The notes beneath the pieces are model-generated. The model saw nothing but the letters and a program-made list of their open reading frames with translations, was not told the DNA's origin and searched no databases. A DNA stretch of 64,000 bases from Olsenella_L sp051876355 (GTDB lineage: Bacteria; Actinomycetota; Coriobacteriia; Coriobacteriales; Atopobiaceae). Shown in pieces: positions 1-8,537 of this stretch (positions are counted from its first letter, which is position 1; every line of letters starts with the position of its first letter). Both the position numbers and the translations under genes were made by a program. The stretch covers positions 35,187-99,186 of the forward strand of contig JBJEHU010000038.1 of the NCBI GenBank assembly GCA_051876355.1, written 5' to 3'.

Positions 1-185
1 CCAGGAAGAAGATCGTCGAGGGCGCCGTCTCCATGGTGGAGATGGCGGTAGAGCGCCTCGGAGAAGGCGGCTCGATCGAGCTCGACGATGAGCGCAAGGC
101 AGCGATGGCGCAGAACCTCATGGTCGTGCTCTGCGGCGAGTCCGATGCACAGCCGGTGCTCAATACCGGAAGTCTCTATGCATAG
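1..185 (+). CDS. SPFH/band-7-like protein, C-terminal fragment
   Basis: The reading frame that starts at base 3 is open from the window edge to a TAG at 183-185 and gives the last 60 residues of a longer protein. The fragment has an amphipathic helix, an acidic ELDDERKAAM stretch, a hydrophobic NLMVVLCGE strand and the terminus QPVLNTGSLY. I recall this ending from SPFH (stomatin/prohibitin-like) membrane-associated proteins of Gram-positive bacteria, which often sit just upstream of an Arc-type small DNA-binding protein, as here. The SPFH domain itself lies outside the window, so the family call rests on the tail and the neighbour. Confidence 0.55.
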   Translation, partial: RKKIVEGAVSMVEMAVERLGEGGSIELDDERKAAMAQNLMVVLCGESDAQPVLNTGSLYA

Positions 186-203
186 GGGAGAGAGGCCTGA
201 GGC

Positions 204-386
204 GTGAGCCGGAAGCAGTATCCGCTCCGCATCGATTCCGACATCTGGGATGCCATACAGAAATGGGCAGCGGATGACATGAGGAGCGCAAACGGACAGG
301 TCGAATATCTTCTGAGGGATGCTCTCAAGCGGGCAGGACGGCTGCCGAAGAAGAGCAGCCAGAAGAGCAAGGAAGAAGAGCGGTAG
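204..386 (+). CDS. Arc-type ribbon-helix-helix small DNA-binding protein
   Basis: A 60-residue basic protein starting at GTG 204, 18 bases after the SPFH-like stop, so probably co-transcribed. A purine-rich GGGGAGAGAGG tract upstream serves as the ribosome binding site. Residues 5-12 (QYPLRIDS) form the predicted beta strand, followed by helices containing WDAIQKWAADD and the conserved NGQVEYLLRDAL segment. This is the short Arc/MetJ fold seen in proteins that ensure an SPFH partner gene is locally controlled or that bind DNA as dimers. The C-terminus is Lys/Arg/Ser rich. The target is unknown; local autoregulation is a reasonable guess. Confidence 0.7.
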   Translation: MSRKQYPLRIDSDIWDAIQKWAADDMRSANGQVEYLLRDALKRAGRLPKKSSQKSKEEER

Positions 387-391
387 CAGCA

Positions 392-430
392 GGGAGGCAC
401 CCATGCCGGGTGCCTCCCTGTCTGTTTTGC
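392..430 (+). terminator. Rho-independent terminator after the Arc-like gene
   Basis: A perfect 11-bp stem (GGGAGGCACCC with GGGTGCCTCCC) closes a 5-base loop (ATGCC) and is followed by a T-rich tail TGTCTGTTTT. It lies 6 bases after the stop codon and ends the SPFH/Arc transcript. Confidence 0.85.
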
Positions 431-722
431 GAAATGCAATCTTCCAACTCTGCGAGCTGCGTTGGCAGGCATCGCTCTTCTGCTCGGAAAAGAGAAGAGC
501 ACCAGGAACTTCTCGTCAGCGGTGATAAGTTTGGGCCGAAACTTCTCACCGACGACGAGAAGTTATGGCAAAAACTTCTTGCTCGTGACGAGAAGTTCGC
601 AAATAGGATGTGCAACATCGAGATGAATTCGACGCTTGCCATGGTTGCATCTCCATTTCAGGCTCTTGGAATGGAAGGCAGCTGCGTTCATTCTTTCCGT
701 TGAATACAAGGAAAGGATGTAG
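431..722. other. Intergenic region without a supported gene; holds a 33-bp repeat array
   Basis: About 290 bases between the terminator and the peptidase start. Short open frames exist on both strands but none has a convincing ribosome binding site or recognisable protein. The notable content is the three-unit palindromic array at 507-605. The peptidase RBS (GGAAAGGA) begins near 710. Confidence 0.6.
507..605. repeat. Three tandem 33-bp units, each an 8-9-8 palindrome
   Basis: Units lie at 507-539, 540-572 and 573-605. Each reads AACTTCT(C/T), nine bases, GA(G/T)AAGTT, then an eight-base linker. Unit 2 has perfect 8-bp arms. The fullest arms seen, AACTTCTCGTC in unit 1 and GACGAGAAGTT in units 2 and 3, suggest an 11-3-11 consensus dyad. 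The units abut directly with no spacers, so this is not CRISPR. The layout fits a multi-site operator or recombination site, or a decayed 11-residue coding repeat. It sits about 120 bases upstream of the M20 peptidase. Confidence 0.8.
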
Positions 723-1886
723 ATGAGACACTTCAGCCGTTCTGAATTCGATGCATGCTATGAGAAGGCGTATGCCTATGCACGGGAGACGCACGAGGAA
801 GAGCTCGGTCTCCTCCGCATGCTGGCACCAATGCCTTCGCCTTCGCATCATGAGGAGAGGAGGGCGGCTGCCATCTGCCAATGGCTCAAGGACCATGGTG
901 GGACTGCCTATATTGATGAAGCGAACAATGTCATCTGTCCGATTGGTGACGACGGGATAAAGCCTCTCGTTGTCTTTGCAGCCCATACCGATGTGGTATT
1001 CAACGATACTGAGACTTTGCCGCTCGAGGAAGATTCAGACGGCTATACATGGAGGTGTCCCGGCGTTGGAGACGATACAGCAAACCTCTGCAATCTCCTC
1101 ATGAGCGCAAAGTATCTGCTTGAGCATCCGTTTTCTGCTGATGTTGCTTTCCTCATCGTCGCGAATTCCTGTGAAGAGGGACTGGGCAACCTCGATGGCA
1201 CGCGAAAGCTTTTCGAGGCCTATGGCAACCGTGTCCAGGAATATATCTCGTATGACTGCTACGCTGGCATGTGCGTGAACCATGCCGTAGGCTCTCATCG
1301 CTACAGGATATCTGTCGATACAGAAGGCGGCCATTCCTATGCCAACTTCGGACGCCCCAATGCAATAAAGGTCCTCTCAGAAATCATATGCAGTCTCTAT
1401 GCACTGGAGCTTCCGGAGAATCCGAAGACCACGTGCAACGCGGGAACCATCAAAGGCGGTACGTCCGTCAATACCATTGCCCAGCACGCTGAGATGCTCT
1501 TCGAATTCCGCTCTGCCTCTGATGGGGTGCTCAAGACCATGGCAGGAAAGCTTTACGAGGTGCTTGCGGCATACCAGAGCGATGAGGTACAGGTGCAGGC
1601 GAAGGAGTTCGGCAGGCGCCCAGGCGATGGAGAGATTGACGAGGAAAAGCTCTCTGCTCTGACGGAACGCAGTTCCTATTCCATAGCCAAGGCATTCGGA
1701 CAAGATGCGGAGCTCTCTGCGAATTCCACCGATGGTAACATTCCGCTTTCGCTTGGAATTCCGGCCAACACAATCGGAACGGTCAGAGGTGCTGGGGCTC
1801 ACACGAGGGAAGAATGGATCGATACAAGGAGTCTCATCCCCGGATGTGCACTGGCTCTGTCGTTGATGCTCGATTACGTGGCCTGA
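723..1886 (+). CDS. M20-family metallopeptidase (PepT/carboxypeptidase-like)
   Basis: 387 residues, the usual length for M20 aminoacyl or tripeptide peptidases. Metal-site signatures are visible: AAHTDVV (His88, Asp90), GVGDDTANL (Asp117/118), NSCEEGLGN (Glu151/152, the general base and a ligand) and a late GAGAHTREE (His360). The central part with GGHSYANFG resembles the dimerisation lid domain of the family. The enzyme should be a cytoplasmic two-zinc peptidase that trims short peptides. The RBS GGAAAGGATG lies just before the ATG. It is a single gene, with a convergent AraC gene downstream. Exact substrate class (PepT, PepV or other) is not determined. Confidence 0.85.
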   Translation: MRHFSRSEFDACYEKAYAYARETHEEELGLLRMLAPMPSPSHHEERRAAAICQWLKDHGGTAYIDEANNVICPIGDDGIKPLVVFAAHTDVVFNDTETLPLEEDSDGYTWRCPGVGDDTANLCNLLMSAKYLLEHPFSADVAFLIVANSCEEGLGNLDGTRKLFEAYGNRVQEYISYDCYAGMCVNHAVGSHRYRISVDTEGGHSYANFGRPNAIKVLSEIICSLYALELPENPKTTCNAGTIKGGTSVNTIAQHAEMLFEFRSASDGVLKTMAGKLYEVLAAYQSDEVQVQAKEFGRRPGDGEIDEEKLSALTERSSYSIAKAFGQDAELSANSTDGNIPLSLGIPANTIGTVRGAGAHTREEWIDTRSLIPGCALALSLMLDYVA

Positions 1887-1900
1887 AGCTGCTCTTCCAA

Positions 1901-2905
1901 TCAGGCGAGCGCGCCATGCCCAATGTGCGCAAGGCGCCTCACATCTCCCGGGGTATAGCCATAGGTCTCTTCGAACTTCCGATAGAAGTAGCTGAGGTTT
2001 GCATAGCCGACTTCTGATGCAATGTCAGCAATGGCATCGGATGAGTTTGCTACACGGAAGTAGGCTGCGCTCATGCGCTGCAAGACAACCAGCTCCTTGA
2101 AAGTTCTTCCGGTGTCGTGATGGATACGCTCGCTCAGGTACGTGGGGCTGAAGCCAAATTGCTCTGCTGTCTGCTTGAGCGTGATATCGGCATAGTTCTG
2201 CTCGATATAGCGCAGAATCTTGAGCGTCTCGGTCCCTCCTGCGCTCTCGCTGCCGAGGTCGGTGTCCCTGAACTGACGCAGCAGCTCGCAGAAGAGCAGA
2301 ACCATCTCTGCCGCTACCATCTCCCTGCCATAGATGTTGTGATCGAAATACTCGCAGAGTATCTGCTTCACGTGGTGCCGTGCCTTGTCGCTTATGCCAT
2401 GCAGCACGTAGTAGCTGTCATGCTCTGCCTTCTCTGAGATGGCTCCCGCGATGAAGGAATTGATGATGCCGCCTTCGCCAAGACGACCCAACAGCTCGTG
2501 CTCGAGGTATTCCTTGCGCATCACGATTGTGATTGCGATATCGTCCTCGCTGAGCTGCTCGATGCTATGCACGACACCCTTGTCGAGGATGCAGAGATCT
2601 CCTTCCTGCATGGGGACACCTTTGCCATCCACAATCTGCGTGCAATGCCCTGAATAGACGTAGAGAAGCTCGCTTGCTTCATGCACATGTTCGTAGATTT
2701 CCGTGAAACGGGATTCCTTGGTAATGAAGAAGTTCGAGTCGGCCAAAGCACGCTTGAACGTGAAATGGTAGACCTCGCGGCCATTCACAAGGACCTTCCC
2801 GATATGGCGGTAATGGTCGGAGACATAGGAAGTGCCTTCCTTCAGATGGCGTTCTTCCGAAGTGGTATGACTGCGTAGCATGCGGTCGAGCTCATCCTCG
2901 TTCAT
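1901..2905 (-). CDS. AraC-family regulator of the adjacent PTS/GH1 locus
   Basis: I place the start at 2905 because GGAGG lies five bases before that ATG; the open frame continues further upstream without an RBS. The 334-residue product has an N-terminal cupin-like sensor (residues about 50-170, with HVHEASELLYVYSG and MQEGDLCILDKG) and a C-terminal pair of AraC helix-turn-helix motifs (about 235-330, including TLKQTAEQFGFSPTYLSE and IADIASEVGYANLSYFYRKF). It is transcribed divergently from the PTS EIIBC gene. The natural inference is control of the PTS and glycosidase genes in response to their substrate. Confidence 0.88.
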   Translation of the reverse strand: MNEDELDRMLRSHTTSEERHLKEGTSYVSDHYRHIGKVLVNGREVYHFTFKRALADSNFFITKESRFTEIYEHVHEASELLYVYSGHCTQIVDGKGVPMQEGDLCILDKGVVHSIEQLSEDDIAITIVMRKEYLEHELLGRLGEGGIINSFIAGAISEKAEHDSYYVLHGISDKARHHVKQILCEYFDHNIYGREMVAAEMVLLFCELLRQFRDTDLGSESAGGTETLKILRYIEQNYADITLKQTAEQFGFSPTYLSERIHHDTGRTFKELVVLQRMSAAYFRVANSSDAIADIASEVGYANLSYFYRKFEETYGYTPGDVRRLAHIGHGALA

Positions 2906-3077
2906 GGCAGCCTCCATCCTGTGGTTCAACTGGTGATATATAGGAAATGGCAGCGATATTTTCCAGCAACTGAGACCGTAAGTTTGGTCAGTATACATCC
3001 TATCTTCCGCCATTTGAGTGGAGGTCCCAACCCCATAGAGTATGTGGCATAGACCTGTTCCACAGAAAGGGGACACG
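2906..3077. promoter_or_regulatory. Divergent control region, AraC gene / PTS operon
   Basis: 172 bases between divergent starts. A short dyad GACC, eight bases, GGTC lies at 2974-2989 and is a candidate regulator site. A TTGAGT hexamer at 3014-3019 could be a -35 element for the PTS operon, but no convincing -10 is spaced correctly from it. The PTS RBS is AAAGGGG near 3067. Confidence 0.4.
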
Positions 3078-4493
3078 ATGGAGTACGAAGCGCTGTGCAA
3101 GGAAATCCTTGCTCACGTCGGAGGATCTGAAAACATTGCCCAGGCGTTCCACTGCATCACGAGGCTGCGCCTAATCGTGAAGGACAAAGGCAAGGTCGAC
3201 TTCGATGGGCTGAAGACTGTTGAAGGCGTACTGCAGGTGCTTGATGCAGCAGGACAGGTCCAGGTTGTCATCGGCACCCAGGTCGAGGATGTCTATCACG
3301 AGTTCTGCGAAGTTGCTGGGCTTCCTGAAGGTGGAGAAGTCCCTGTCGACTTCGATGCGGATGAGGAGGAAGGAGATATCCTCACACAGTCGACGGCAGC
3401 CTTGAACGATTCTGCCAAGGAAGGTGGAAAGTTCCGCTGGGTCACACGCCTTCTTGATGCCCTTGCCGCTATCGTTACGCCAGCCCTTTACGGCATCATC
3501 GCGGGTGGCATGCTCAAAGGCGTCACGGCAACCATCGTGGCTCTTGGGTGGCTCTCATCCAAGGATCCCAACATCGTCGTCCTTAACGCTATCGCTGATG
3601 CACCGTTCTACTTCATGCCATTTGTGATTGGCTATTCGTCCGCCAACCGCTTCAAGATCAATCCGGCGTTCGGTCTCTGCGTTGCTGCTATGATCATGTA
3701 TCCGACATTCATGAGCAATGCAGATGGACTGACCTCACTGCCGTTCCTCTTCTTCAGCATCCCCATCATCAACTACAAGAACACGATCTTCCCGGTCATC
3801 CTCGGCGTCTGGGTGTTCTCGCTCATCTTCAAGTTCATCGACAAGCATATCCATAAGAATGTGCGCATCGTCTTCTCCGGTTTCCTCACGTTCCTGATTG
3901 CAGGACCGATCATCCTGGCTTTCGTGGCACCGCTCGGCAACTGGATCGGTGTTGGCATGGCAGCCTTCTTCGGTACGTTCTTCACAGTGGCAGGTCCTCT
4001 TGCCGGTGCAGTCTTCTGCGGCATCATCCCCCTCACCATCATCTTCGGTATCAAGGGTTGGTCGGTTGTCGAGCTCGACAACCTCAACCGTCTTGGCTAT
4101 GACTACATGCTCCCGAACTTCTTCTATTCCAACCTTGCTGTCTCTGGTGCTGTCCTCGCTGCATCGCTCAAGCTCCGCAAGGGAACGTCCAAGAAATCGA
4201 CGGCTGTCTCTACCGGTCTCCTCGCTATCCTTGGTGTGACCGAGCCTGCTCTCTATGGCATTGCTGTTCCGATGAAGACGCCGCTCTATGCCTCCATGGC
4301 AGGAGGTGCGATTGCAGGTGCTGTCGCAATGCTTCTGAGCGTCCACACTTACGCATTCTCCATGCCGGGCATCACGTCCATTGCAACGTATGTTGACGGC
4401 GGGGCGAACTTCTTCATGCTGCTCATCACTATGGCGGTGGCTTGGGCATCGAGTTTCGCAATCTCCTATGCCATTACGAAGAAGGAAGCATAA
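3078..4493 (+). CDS. PTS sugar transporter EIIBC, glucoside-type
   Basis: 471 residues from ATG 3078 (GGGG five bases upstream). Residues 1-85 form the EIIB domain, with phosphorylatable Cys26 in the HCITRLRL motif typical of glucose/glucoside EIIB. After an acidic linker, residues about 120-470 form the hydrophobic EIIC with roughly ten membrane segments and the conserved GVTEPALYG signature. No EIIA domain is present, so phosphate must come from an EIIA encoded elsewhere. It imports and phosphorylates a glycoside at the membrane. The 6-phospho-glycosidase gene follows directly, so the substrate is most likely a beta-glucoside such as cellobiose or an aryl glucoside. Confidence 0.88.
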   Translation: MEYEALCKEILAHVGGSENIAQAFHCITRLRLIVKDKGKVDFDGLKTVEGVLQVLDAAGQVQVVIGTQVEDVYHEFCEVAGLPEGGEVPVDFDADEEEGDILTQSTAALNDSAKEGGKFRWVTRLLDALAAIVTPALYGIIAGGMLKGVTATIVALGWLSSKDPNIVVLNAIADAPFYFMPFVIGYSSANRFKINPAFGLCVAAMIMYPTFMSNADGLTSLPFLFFSIPIINYKNTIFPVILGVWVFSLIFKFIDKHIHKNVRIVFSGFLTFLIAGPIILAFVAPLGNWIGVGMAAFFGTFFTVAGPLAGAVFCGIIPLTIIFGIKGWSVVELDNLNRLGYDYMLPNFFYSNLAVSGAVLAASLKLRKGTSKKSTAVSTGLLAILGVTEPALYGIAVPMKTPLYASMAGGAIAGAVAMLLSVHTYAFSMPGITSIATYVDGGANFFMLLITMAVAWASSFAISYAITKKEA

Positions 4494-4514
4494 GGCAGAC
4501 GTTGAATCACGTGC

Positions 4515-4550
4515 ATGCGGAAAGCCTGTTTTGCAAGCGGCTTTCCGCAT
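4515..4550 (+). promoter_or_regulatory. Intercistronic hairpin between EIIBC and GH1 genes
   Basis: A perfect 12-bp stem (ATGCGGAAAGCC with GGCTTTCCGCAT) closes a 12-base loop. No T-run follows, so it is not a classical terminator. It may set relative expression of the two genes by RNA processing or 3-prime-end protection of the PTS message. Confidence 0.6.
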
Positions 4551-4576
4551 GATTCAGACAGGGAAGGAAATACAGC

Positions 4577-6061
4577 ATGCAGAAGAATTTCGTGGCTCCC
4601 AAGGGCTTTCCGGAAGGATTTCTCTGGGGCGGCGCCATGGCAAGCTCGCAGGCAGAAGGCGGCTGGAATGAGGGAGGAAAGGGTCTCGACACGCAGGACC
4701 TGCGCTATTTCGATCCGGCCTGGACGAAGGAGGAACGGGCATCGCGCAAGAACCGCCGCATGAACTCCGAGAAGCTCGAGCGCGCCCTTGCAGACCTCAC
4801 CGATACCGAGCACTATCCCTTCCGTCATGGCATTGACTTCTATCACCGCTACAACGAGGATCTCGATCTTTTTGCAGAACTTGGAATCAAGGTGCTCCGT
4901 ACCTCGATCACCTGGGCACGCATCTTCCCAAATGGAGACGATGCAGAGCCGAATGAGGAAGGCATCAAGTTCTACCATGATCTCTTCAGTGGCTGCCACA
5001 AGCGCGGCATCAAGGTCTTCGCGACGATGCTCCATTACAACATCCCCGAATCCTTGGTCCAGCGCTATGGGGGATGGAAGAGCAGGAAGACCGTCGATGC
5101 CTATGTGCGCTATACGACGACGCTCTTCGAGCGCTTGGGCGATGTCGTGGACCTCTGGCTTCCGTTCAACGAGTTCAACGCCGGGAGGTTTAATCCCTAT
5201 AACGGCGTGTGCCTCGTAGAGGACCAGGAAGAGAACTATGATCAGGCCATCTTCCAGTGTCTGCACAACCAGTTCGTCGCGAATGCGCGCACGATCGAGG
5301 CGGGACATCGTATCCTGCCCGGCTCTATGATTGGCGGCATGATTGCACGCTTCACGACCTATCCTGCAACCTGCAGGCCAGATGATGTGATGCAGATGAT
5401 TCTCGACGACCAGTATTCGAACTGGTTCTATCTCGATGTCATGGCACGCGGCAAGTATCCTGCCTACATGGATCGCTACTTCGAGAAGCTTGGCATAACG
5501 ATTGACATGGAGCCAGGCGACCTCGATGTGATTGCAGCGAACACGATTGATTTCACGGCATTCTCCTATTATTTCTCTCAGGTCTCGACGACCGATCAGG
5601 GTTGGGAGAAGACAGCCGGCAACCTGGTCATGGCAAACAAGAACCCGTATCTCGAGTCGAGTGACTGGGGCTGGCAGATGGATCCAGTAGGTCTGCGTGT
5701 CACGCTCAACCAGGTCTATGATCGCTACGGCCTGCCGGTCTTCGTGGCAGAGAATGGCCTAGGGGCTCATGATGTGGTAGAGGCCGACGGGTCTGTGCAT
5801 GACGAGTACCGCATCGCCTATCTGAGGGAGCACATCCGCCAGATGAAGGAGGCAGTCAAGGACGGTGTCGATCTCCTTGGCTATACGATGTGGGGCTTCA
5901 TCGATCTGGTGTCATGCGGATCCATGGAGATGAGCAAGCGTTACGGCGTCATCTATGTCGACCAGGATGATGCCGGACATGGCACGCTCAGGCGCTCGAA
6001 GAAGGACTCCTTCGCCTGGTACCAGAAGTGCATCGCAACAAACGGAGAAGATTTGAGCTAG
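4577..6061 (+). CDS. GH1 6-phospho-beta-glycosidase
   Basis: 494 residues, normal for family GH1. The N-terminus has the GH1 signature (GFLWGGAMASSQAEGGW). The acid/base is Glu199 in PFNEFNAG and the nucleophile is Glu392 in VAENGLG. The late SMEMSKRYGVIYVD segment contains the Ser/Lys/Tyr pattern that binds a 6-phosphate in phospho-glycosidases rather than free glycosidases. It should hydrolyse the phosphorylated glycoside made by the upstream EIIBC in the cytoplasm, giving glucose 6-phosphate and glucose or an aglycone. It lies 83 bases after the PTS gene and is probably in the same operon under the AraC regulator. Confidence 0.9.
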   Translation: MQKNFVAPKGFPEGFLWGGAMASSQAEGGWNEGGKGLDTQDLRYFDPAWTKEERASRKNRRMNSEKLERALADLTDTEHYPFRHGIDFYHRYNEDLDLFAELGIKVLRTSITWARIFPNGDDAEPNEEGIKFYHDLFSGCHKRGIKVFATMLHYNIPESLVQRYGGWKSRKTVDAYVRYTTTLFERLGDVVDLWLPFNEFNAGRFNPYNGVCLVEDQEENYDQAIFQCLHNQFVANARTIEAGHRILPGSMIGGMIARFTTYPATCRPDDVMQMILDDQYSNWFYLDVMARGKYPAYMDRYFEKLGITIDMEPGDLDVIAANTIDFTAFSYYFSQVSTTDQGWEKTAGNLVMANKNPYLESSDWGWQMDPVGLRVTLNQVYDRYGLPVFVAENGLGAHDVVEADGSVHDEYRIAYLREHIRQMKEAVKDGVDLLGYTMWGFIDLVSCGSMEMSKRYGVIYVDQDDAGHGTLRRSKKDSFAWYQKCIATNGEDLS

Positions 6062-6127
6062 CATTTTCTTTCGCGAATTGAATGACTGATCCGCTAGGGC
6101 TCTTACAACTGTATGAAGCATGCATAC

Positions 6128-6154
6128 GGGGAAGCGCATCAAAAGCGCTTCCCC
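6128..6154. terminator. Hairpin between convergent GH1 and methyltransferase genes
   Basis: A perfect 10-bp stem (GGGGAAGCGC with GCGCTTCCCC) and a 7-base loop. Neither strand has a strong T-run after it, so termination may be bidirectional but weak. Confidence 0.55.
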
Positions 6155-6180
6155 ACCCTGTATGGTGGCGTCAGATACGC

Positions 6181-6942
6181 TTATGCCTTATGCGCCTTCA
6201 CGGCAAGCATGGTCGGGATGTTGAGATCTGCGAGCCTGCCTTCGCCGTTCGTGTCATCGAACACATCATCGATCACAAGCCCCGCATGGAGCATGCCGCC
6301 CAGAATCTCCTCGGGGGAATGGGAGAACTGCATGCCGGCATCCTGCGCTGCAAGCTCGTCCGCAAGCGATGGATCTGCGACAGGGTCGAACGGCAGGCTG
6401 TGGATGATGCGTTCCTCTGCCTCGTCGACGACGTAGTTGAAGCCGCCGAAATCGAAGCCTGCGAGAAAGATGCCGCCTGGCACAAGCACGCGTGCCACTT
6501 CCCTGAAGATGGGCGCGCATTCGCGCACATAGCAGAGGCTTACAGGATTGAGGACCATATCGAAGCTGGCATCTGCAAATGGCAGTCCCTCTGTCATGTC
6601 TGCCTTCACGATTTCGATGCTATAGCCTTCACGCTCGGCGACGAGACGCTCGCTTGCAAGCTGTGCTTCTGACTGATCGAGGACCGTGCAGCGTGCTCCT
6701 GCTGCAGCAAGAATCGGCATCTGCTGTCCTCCTCCTGCCGCAAGGCCGAGGACACATGCTCCTTGCAGAGGCGGAAACCAGCTTCTCGGCACCGGCTTGG
6801 TCGGCGTGAGGACGATCTGCCAGTCTCCTTCTGTGGCAGCCATATAGGTTTCGTGGTCTATCGGCTTGCCCCATTCCCAGCCTTCGCTGACCCAGCGGTC
6901 GATTGTTTCGGCGTTGATGTCCTGATAGCGCCTGCATTCCAT
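6181..6942 (-). CDS. Class I SAM-dependent methyltransferase
   Basis: 253 residues. The Rossmann SAM-binding core is recognisable: motif I VLGLAAGGGQQMPILAA (residues about 63-80), the acidic motif II TVLDQSE, motif III ADMTEGLPFADASFD, and the post-motif VLVPGGIFLAGF. The C-terminal third resembles Methyltransf_11-type proteins acting on small molecules. GGAG lies directly upstream of the ATG. It is a single gene facing the GH1 gene and divergent from the thiamine operon. Nothing nearby indicates the substrate. Confidence 0.85.
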   Translation of the reverse strand: MECRRYQDINAETIDRWVSEGWEWGKPIDHETYMAATEGDWQIVLTPTKPVPRSWFPPLQGACVLGLAAGGGQQMPILAAAGARCTVLDQSEAQLASERLVAEREGYSIEIVKADMTEGLPFADASFDMVLNPVSLCYVRECAPIFREVARVLVPGGIFLAGFDFGGFNYVVDEAEERIIHSLPFDPVADPSLADELAAQDAGMQFSHSPEEILGGMLHAGLVIDDVFDDTNGEGRLADLNIPTMLAVKAHKA

Positions 6943-7000
6943 GGCTCCTGCGTCCTTCCTTCGGATTTTCCTCTCGAGTGTATCAGGCGCCCCTGCCGTT

Positions 7001-7028
7001 TTGCCTTATGGCTTTCAGGTGCTACAAT
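7001..7028 (+). promoter_or_regulatory. Putative promoter of the thiamine operon
   Basis: TTGCCT at 7001-7006 and TACAAT at 7023-7028 are 16 bases apart. They would start a transcript about 35 bases before the TPP riboswitch. Confidence 0.55.
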
Positions 7029-7069
7029 CCGCCTTGCAGCTGCAGGAGATCTTGCCTGGAGATGCAGAC

Positions 7070-7159
7070 ATAGAGGGGAGCTGGCGCAAAGCCGGCTGAG
7101 AGGGGACAGACGGTCCCGACCCTTTGAACCTGATGTGGATAATGCCAACGAAGGGAGCG
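7070..7159 (+). promoter_or_regulatory. TPP (THI-box) riboswitch
   Basis: The conserved THI-box elements occur in order: AGAGGGGAGC near 7073, GGCTGAGAGG at 7094-7103, CCCTTTGAACCTGAT at 7120-7134 and GGATAATGCCAACGAAGGGA at 7137-7156. The thiC ribosome binding site (GGGAG, from 7153) is part of the last element, four to five bases before the ATG. Binding of thiamine pyrophosphate would therefore block translation initiation directly. There is no intrinsic terminator between aptamer and gene, which supports translational control. Confidence 0.95.
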
Positions 7160-7161
7160 CT

Positions 7162-8454
7162 ATGACGCAGATGGATGCTGCGCGTACCGGTACCGTGACC
7201 GACGAGATGCACGCGGTAGCAGTGGCAGAACACAGATCCGACGAATTCATCAGAGACGGTGTCGCAAAGGGAACGATCGCGATTCCTGCGAACCCGGCAC
7301 ACAAGAAGCTCCGCCCCTGCGGAGTAGGAACCGGCCTGCGCACGAAGGTCAACGTGAATCTCGGCATCTCCGGAGATATCCAGAATGCACCGGAGGAGTG
7401 GGAGAAGGTCAAGATTGCCGAGGAGTGTGGCGGCGATGCAATCATGGACCTCTCGAACTCTGGCAAGACCCGTCCGTTCCGTCGGGAGCTCATCGAGAAA
7501 ACTCCCCTCATGGTCGGCACGGTCCCCATCTACGATGCAATCGGCTACAACGACAAGCCTCTCGTCAAGCTCACAGCACAGGACTTCCTGGACGTCGTGG
7601 AAGCGCACGCCGAAGACGGCGTCGACTTCATGACCATCCACGCCGGCTTCAACCGCTCGGTCCTGAATACGCTCCTCGAGACGAAGCGCCTCACGAATGT
7701 CGTCTCCCGTGGCGGCTCGCTCCTCTTTGGCTGGATGATGACGACAGGGGAAGAGAACCCGTTCTACGAGCACTTCGACGATGTGCTCGAGATCCTGCAT
7801 GACCACGACGTCACAATCAGCCTCGGTGATGCGATGCGTGGCGGCTGCACGTATGACGCGACGGATGCCTCCGAGGTGTCGGAGCTCGTCGAGCTCGGCA
7901 AGCTCACGACGCGTGCCTGGGCGAAGGGTGTCCAGGTCGTCGTCGAAGGACCGGGACATATGGCCCTGGACGAGATTCCGGCAAACATGAAGCTCCAGAA
8001 GCGCCTCTGCCACGGCGCTCCGTTCTATGTGCTCGGACCGCTCGTGACGGATATCGCTCCGGGCTATGACCACATCACGGCTGCCATCGGCGGTGCTGTG
8101 GCAGCATCTACCGGTGCTGACTGGCTCTGCTACGTGACGCCGGCAGAGCACCTGAAGCTCCCGAATGCCCAGGAAGTGCGCGAGGGCCTCATCGTCACGC
8201 GTATCGCTGCGCATGCTGCAGACATCGCGAAGGGCATCCCGGGCGCTCGCGACATCGACAACAAGATGAGCGATGCACGCCGCCGCGTTGACTGGGATGG
8301 CATGTTCGAGTGCGCAATCGACCCTGACCGTGCGAAGGAGATCATCGCAGAGGCACCGCCTGAGGAGGATGGCACCTGCACGATGTGCGGCAAGATGTGC
8401 GCCGCCCGTACCGTGAACAGGATCATGGCAGGCCTTACGGTCGACCTCGGCTAG
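7162..8454 (+). CDS. thiC: Phosphomethylpyrimidine synthase ThiC
   Basis: 430 residues, a short form typical of anaerobes. It converts aminoimidazole ribotide to HMP phosphate by radical SAM chemistry. The C-terminal cluster motif reads CTMCGKMC (C-x2-C-x3-C), and the conserved core segments MDLSNSGKT, DFMTIHAG, GDAMRGGCTYDA, EGPGHMAL and LGPLVTDIAPGYDHI are all visible. The start is fixed by the riboswitch-embedded RBS; an in-frame extension upstream would run through the aptamer and is rejected. It is first in thiC-thiM-thiE-thiD. Confidence 0.96.
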   Translation: MTQMDAARTGTVTDEMHAVAVAEHRSDEFIRDGVAKGTIAIPANPAHKKLRPCGVGTGLRTKVNVNLGISGDIQNAPEEWEKVKIAEECGGDAIMDLSNSGKTRPFRRELIEKTPLMVGTVPIYDAIGYNDKPLVKLTAQDFLDVVEAHAEDGVDFMTIHAGFNRSVLNTLLETKRLTNVVSRGGSLLFGWMMTTGEENPFYEHFDDVLEILHDHDVTISLGDAMRGGCTYDATDASEVSELVELGKLTTRAWAKGVQVVVEGPGHMALDEIPANMKLQKRLCHGAPFYVLGPLVTDIAPGYDHITAAIGGAVAASTGADWLCYVTPAEHLKLPNAQEVREGLIVTRIAAHAADIAKGIPGARDIDNKMSDARRRVDWDGMFECAIDPDRAKEIIAEAPPEEDGTCTMCGKMCAARTVNRIMAGLTVDLG

Positions 8455-8537
8455 AAGCGAAGAGAAGAAAAGCATATGGGAGCGGCCTTGAGCGGATGGC
8501 AGCATCTGCCTTAAGGCTGCATGAAGGAGCATACCCA

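Noticed and set aside
507..605. Possible CRISPR array
   Set aside because: Units abut without spacers and no cas genes are present.
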